DNA from: Pseudomonas sp. KBS0710 | GTDB lineage: Bacteria; Pseudomonadota; Gammaproteobacteria; Pseudomonadales; Pseudomonadaceae | NCBI RefSeq assembly: GCF_005938045.2 | Contig: NZ_VCCF02000002.1 | Span: forward strand, 1-64,000 | Direction: 5' to 3' | DNA length: 64,000 nt | Part shown: piece by piece, positions 62,948 to 64,000 of the stretch | Numbering within the stretch: the stretch's first letter is position 1 | Layout: every line of letters begins with the position of its first letter | Translations under genes and position numbers: made by a program | The notes under the pieces: generated by a model | Told to the model about the DNA's origin: nothing | Databases searched by the model: none | Seen by the model: the letters and a program-made list of their open reading frames with translations, nothing else

Positions 62948-64000
62948 TTGGACAAGATCCTGATTCGTGGGGCTAGAACCCACAACCTGAAGAACATCGA
63001 CCTGACCCTGCCCCGGGACAAACTGATCGTCATCACCGGCTTGTCCGGCTCGGGCAAATCATCCCTGGCGTTCGACACGCTGTATGCCGAGGGCCAGCGC
63101 CGCTACGTGGAGTCGCTGTCGGCCTATGCGCGGCAGTTTCTGTCGATGATGGAAAAACCCGACGTCGACACTATTGAAGGCCTGTCGCCGGCGATTTCCA
63201 TCGAGCAGAAGTCGACCTCCCACAACCCGCGTTCCACCGTGGGCACCATCACCGAAATCTACGACTACCTGCGCCTGCTGTATGCGCGGGTGGGGATTCC
63301 ACGTTGCCCGGACCACGACATTCCGCTGGAAGCCCAGACCGTCAGCCAAATGGTCGACCTGGTGCTGGCCCAGCCGGAAGGCGCCAAACTGATGCTGCTG
63401 GCGCCGGTGATCCGTGAGCGCAAGGGTGAGCACCTGTCGGTCTTCGAAGAGCTGCGGGCCCAGGGTTTTGTGCGGGCGCGCATCAACGGCAAGCTGTATG
63501 AGCTGGATGAAGCACCGAAGCTCGACAAGCAGAAGAAGCATTCGATTGATGTGGTGGTCGACCGTTTCAAAGTGCGTGCCGACTTGCAGCAGCGTTTGGC
63601 GGAATCGTTCGAAACCGCGCTGAAGCTGGCCGATGGTATTGCCCTGGTCGCACCGATGGATGACGAACCGGGCGAAGAGATCATCTTCTCCGCACGTTTT
63701 GCTTGCCCGATCTGCGGCCATGCGATCAGCGAGCTGGAACCCAAGCTGTTTTCCTTCAACAACCCGGCTGGCGCCTGCCCGACATGCGATGGCCTGGGCG
63801 TGAAGCAGTTCTTCGACATCAAGCGCCTGGTCAATGGTGACCTGACGTTGGCGGAAGGCGCGATACGCGGCTGGGACAGGCGCAACGTCTATTACTTCCA
63901 GATGCTGGGGTCGCTGGCGTCGCACTATAAATTCAGCCTGGAAGTGCCGTTCAACCAACTGCCGGCCGAGCAGCAGAAAGTCATCCTGCATGGCAGTGGC
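62948..64000 (+). CDS. uvrA: excinuclease ABC subunit A, 5' part (runs off the window)
   Basis: The first 351 codons of UvrA, starting TTG at 62948. Walker A GLSGSGKS near 31-38 is intact. The zinc finger 1 Cys pair CPICG near 253 and CPTC near 276 are present, as is [17 protein letters not shown]. UvrA with UvrB scans for bulky DNA damage. Roughly the first third of the ~940-residue protein. A TTG start lowers translation and is usual for uvrA in pseudomonads as far as I recall. Confidence 0.97.
   Translation, partial: MDKILIRGARTHNLKNIDLTLPRDKLIVITGLSGSGKSSLAFDTLYAEGQRRYVESLSAYARQFLSMMEKPDVDTIEGLSPAISIEQKSTSHNPRSTVGTITEIYDYLRLLYARVGIPRCPDHDIPLEAQTVSQMVDLVLAQPEGAKLMLLAPVIRERKGEHLSVFEELRAQGFVRARINGKLYELDEAPKLDKQKKHSIDVVVDRFKVRADLQQRLAESFETALKLADGIALVAPMDDEPGEEIIFSARFACPICGHAISELEPKLFSFNNPAGACPTCDGLGVKQFFDIKRLVNGDLTLAEGAIRGWDRRNVYYFQMLGSLASHYKFSLEVPFNQLPAEQQKVILHGSG

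Overview
The window is chromosomal DNA from a Pseudomonas of the fluorescens group. This rests on dense, GC-rich, tightly packed genes, on many dispersed palindromes of the P. fluorescens REP type (core GTGGGAGCGGGCTTGC), and on gene order that I recall from P. aeruginosa around PA4023-PA4066 (eat-eutBC, ppa, xseB-ispA-dxs, ribA, thiL-nusB-rib-nrdR, zinc ABC cluster) and PA4232-PA4234 (ssb, MFS, uvrA). The synteny is from memory and no search was run. I saw no rRNA or tRNA gene and no CRISPR array.

Layout. 1-4370: ethanolamine uptake and cleavage (eat, eutB, eutC), then a GNAT acetyltransferase. 4500-6740: dedA, mtfA, ppa. 6740-12060 is the accessory part: an S24/HTH phage-type repressor with operator-like inverted repeats, a probable small structured RNA with its own promoter and terminator, a type II restriction-modification pair of lower GC, about 800 bp of apparently degenerate sequence carrying a tandem operator-like motif, and a small Pseudomonas-specific gene behind a strikingly structured leader. 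12062-12694: YcaC-like hydrolase. 12828-19121 (minus strand): a yjfIJKLMC-like envelope-stress cluster built around a PspA/IM30 protein, with a rhomboid protease and a K+-channel-like protein inserted. Its promoter is bracketed by two copies of a perfect palindrome. Divergent from it is a 1056-residue HrpK-like protein with an internal duplication and no type III secretion genes nearby. 22864-24631: a truncated DUF1016 protein, a quinone-reductase-like flavoprotein and a MerR regulator.

24748-39265 is core metabolism: xseB-ispA-dxs (isoprenoid precursors), a B12-type TonB receptor and a BtuF-like binding protein, ribA, and the long minus-strand run nrdR-ribD-ribE-ribBA-ribH-nusB-thiL. NrdR carries an unusual two-residue insertion in its zinc ribbon. 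39262-45314: a methyltransferase, a thioredoxin-TPR protein, and a probable Zur-controlled zinc cluster (His-rich DUF2796 protein, ABC ATPase, FtsX-like permease, DUF3299), then OmpW. 45515-58168: an RmlD-like reductase, Lhr helicase, an MscS-type channel, the ybhP-clsB-ybhN cardiolipin operon, and an overlapping DUF3182/alpha-beta hydrolase pair. 58418-64000: an isochorismatase-fold hydrolase, a Tam-like methyltransferase, a LysR regulator, ssb, an MFS transporter and the 5' part of uvrA behind a LexA-like box.

The most unusual content is the HrpK-like orphan and the adjoining PspA cluster with its bracketed promoter, the two structured RNA candidates (7742-7921 plus strand, and 11649-11857 minus strand), and the altered NrdR zinc ribbon.
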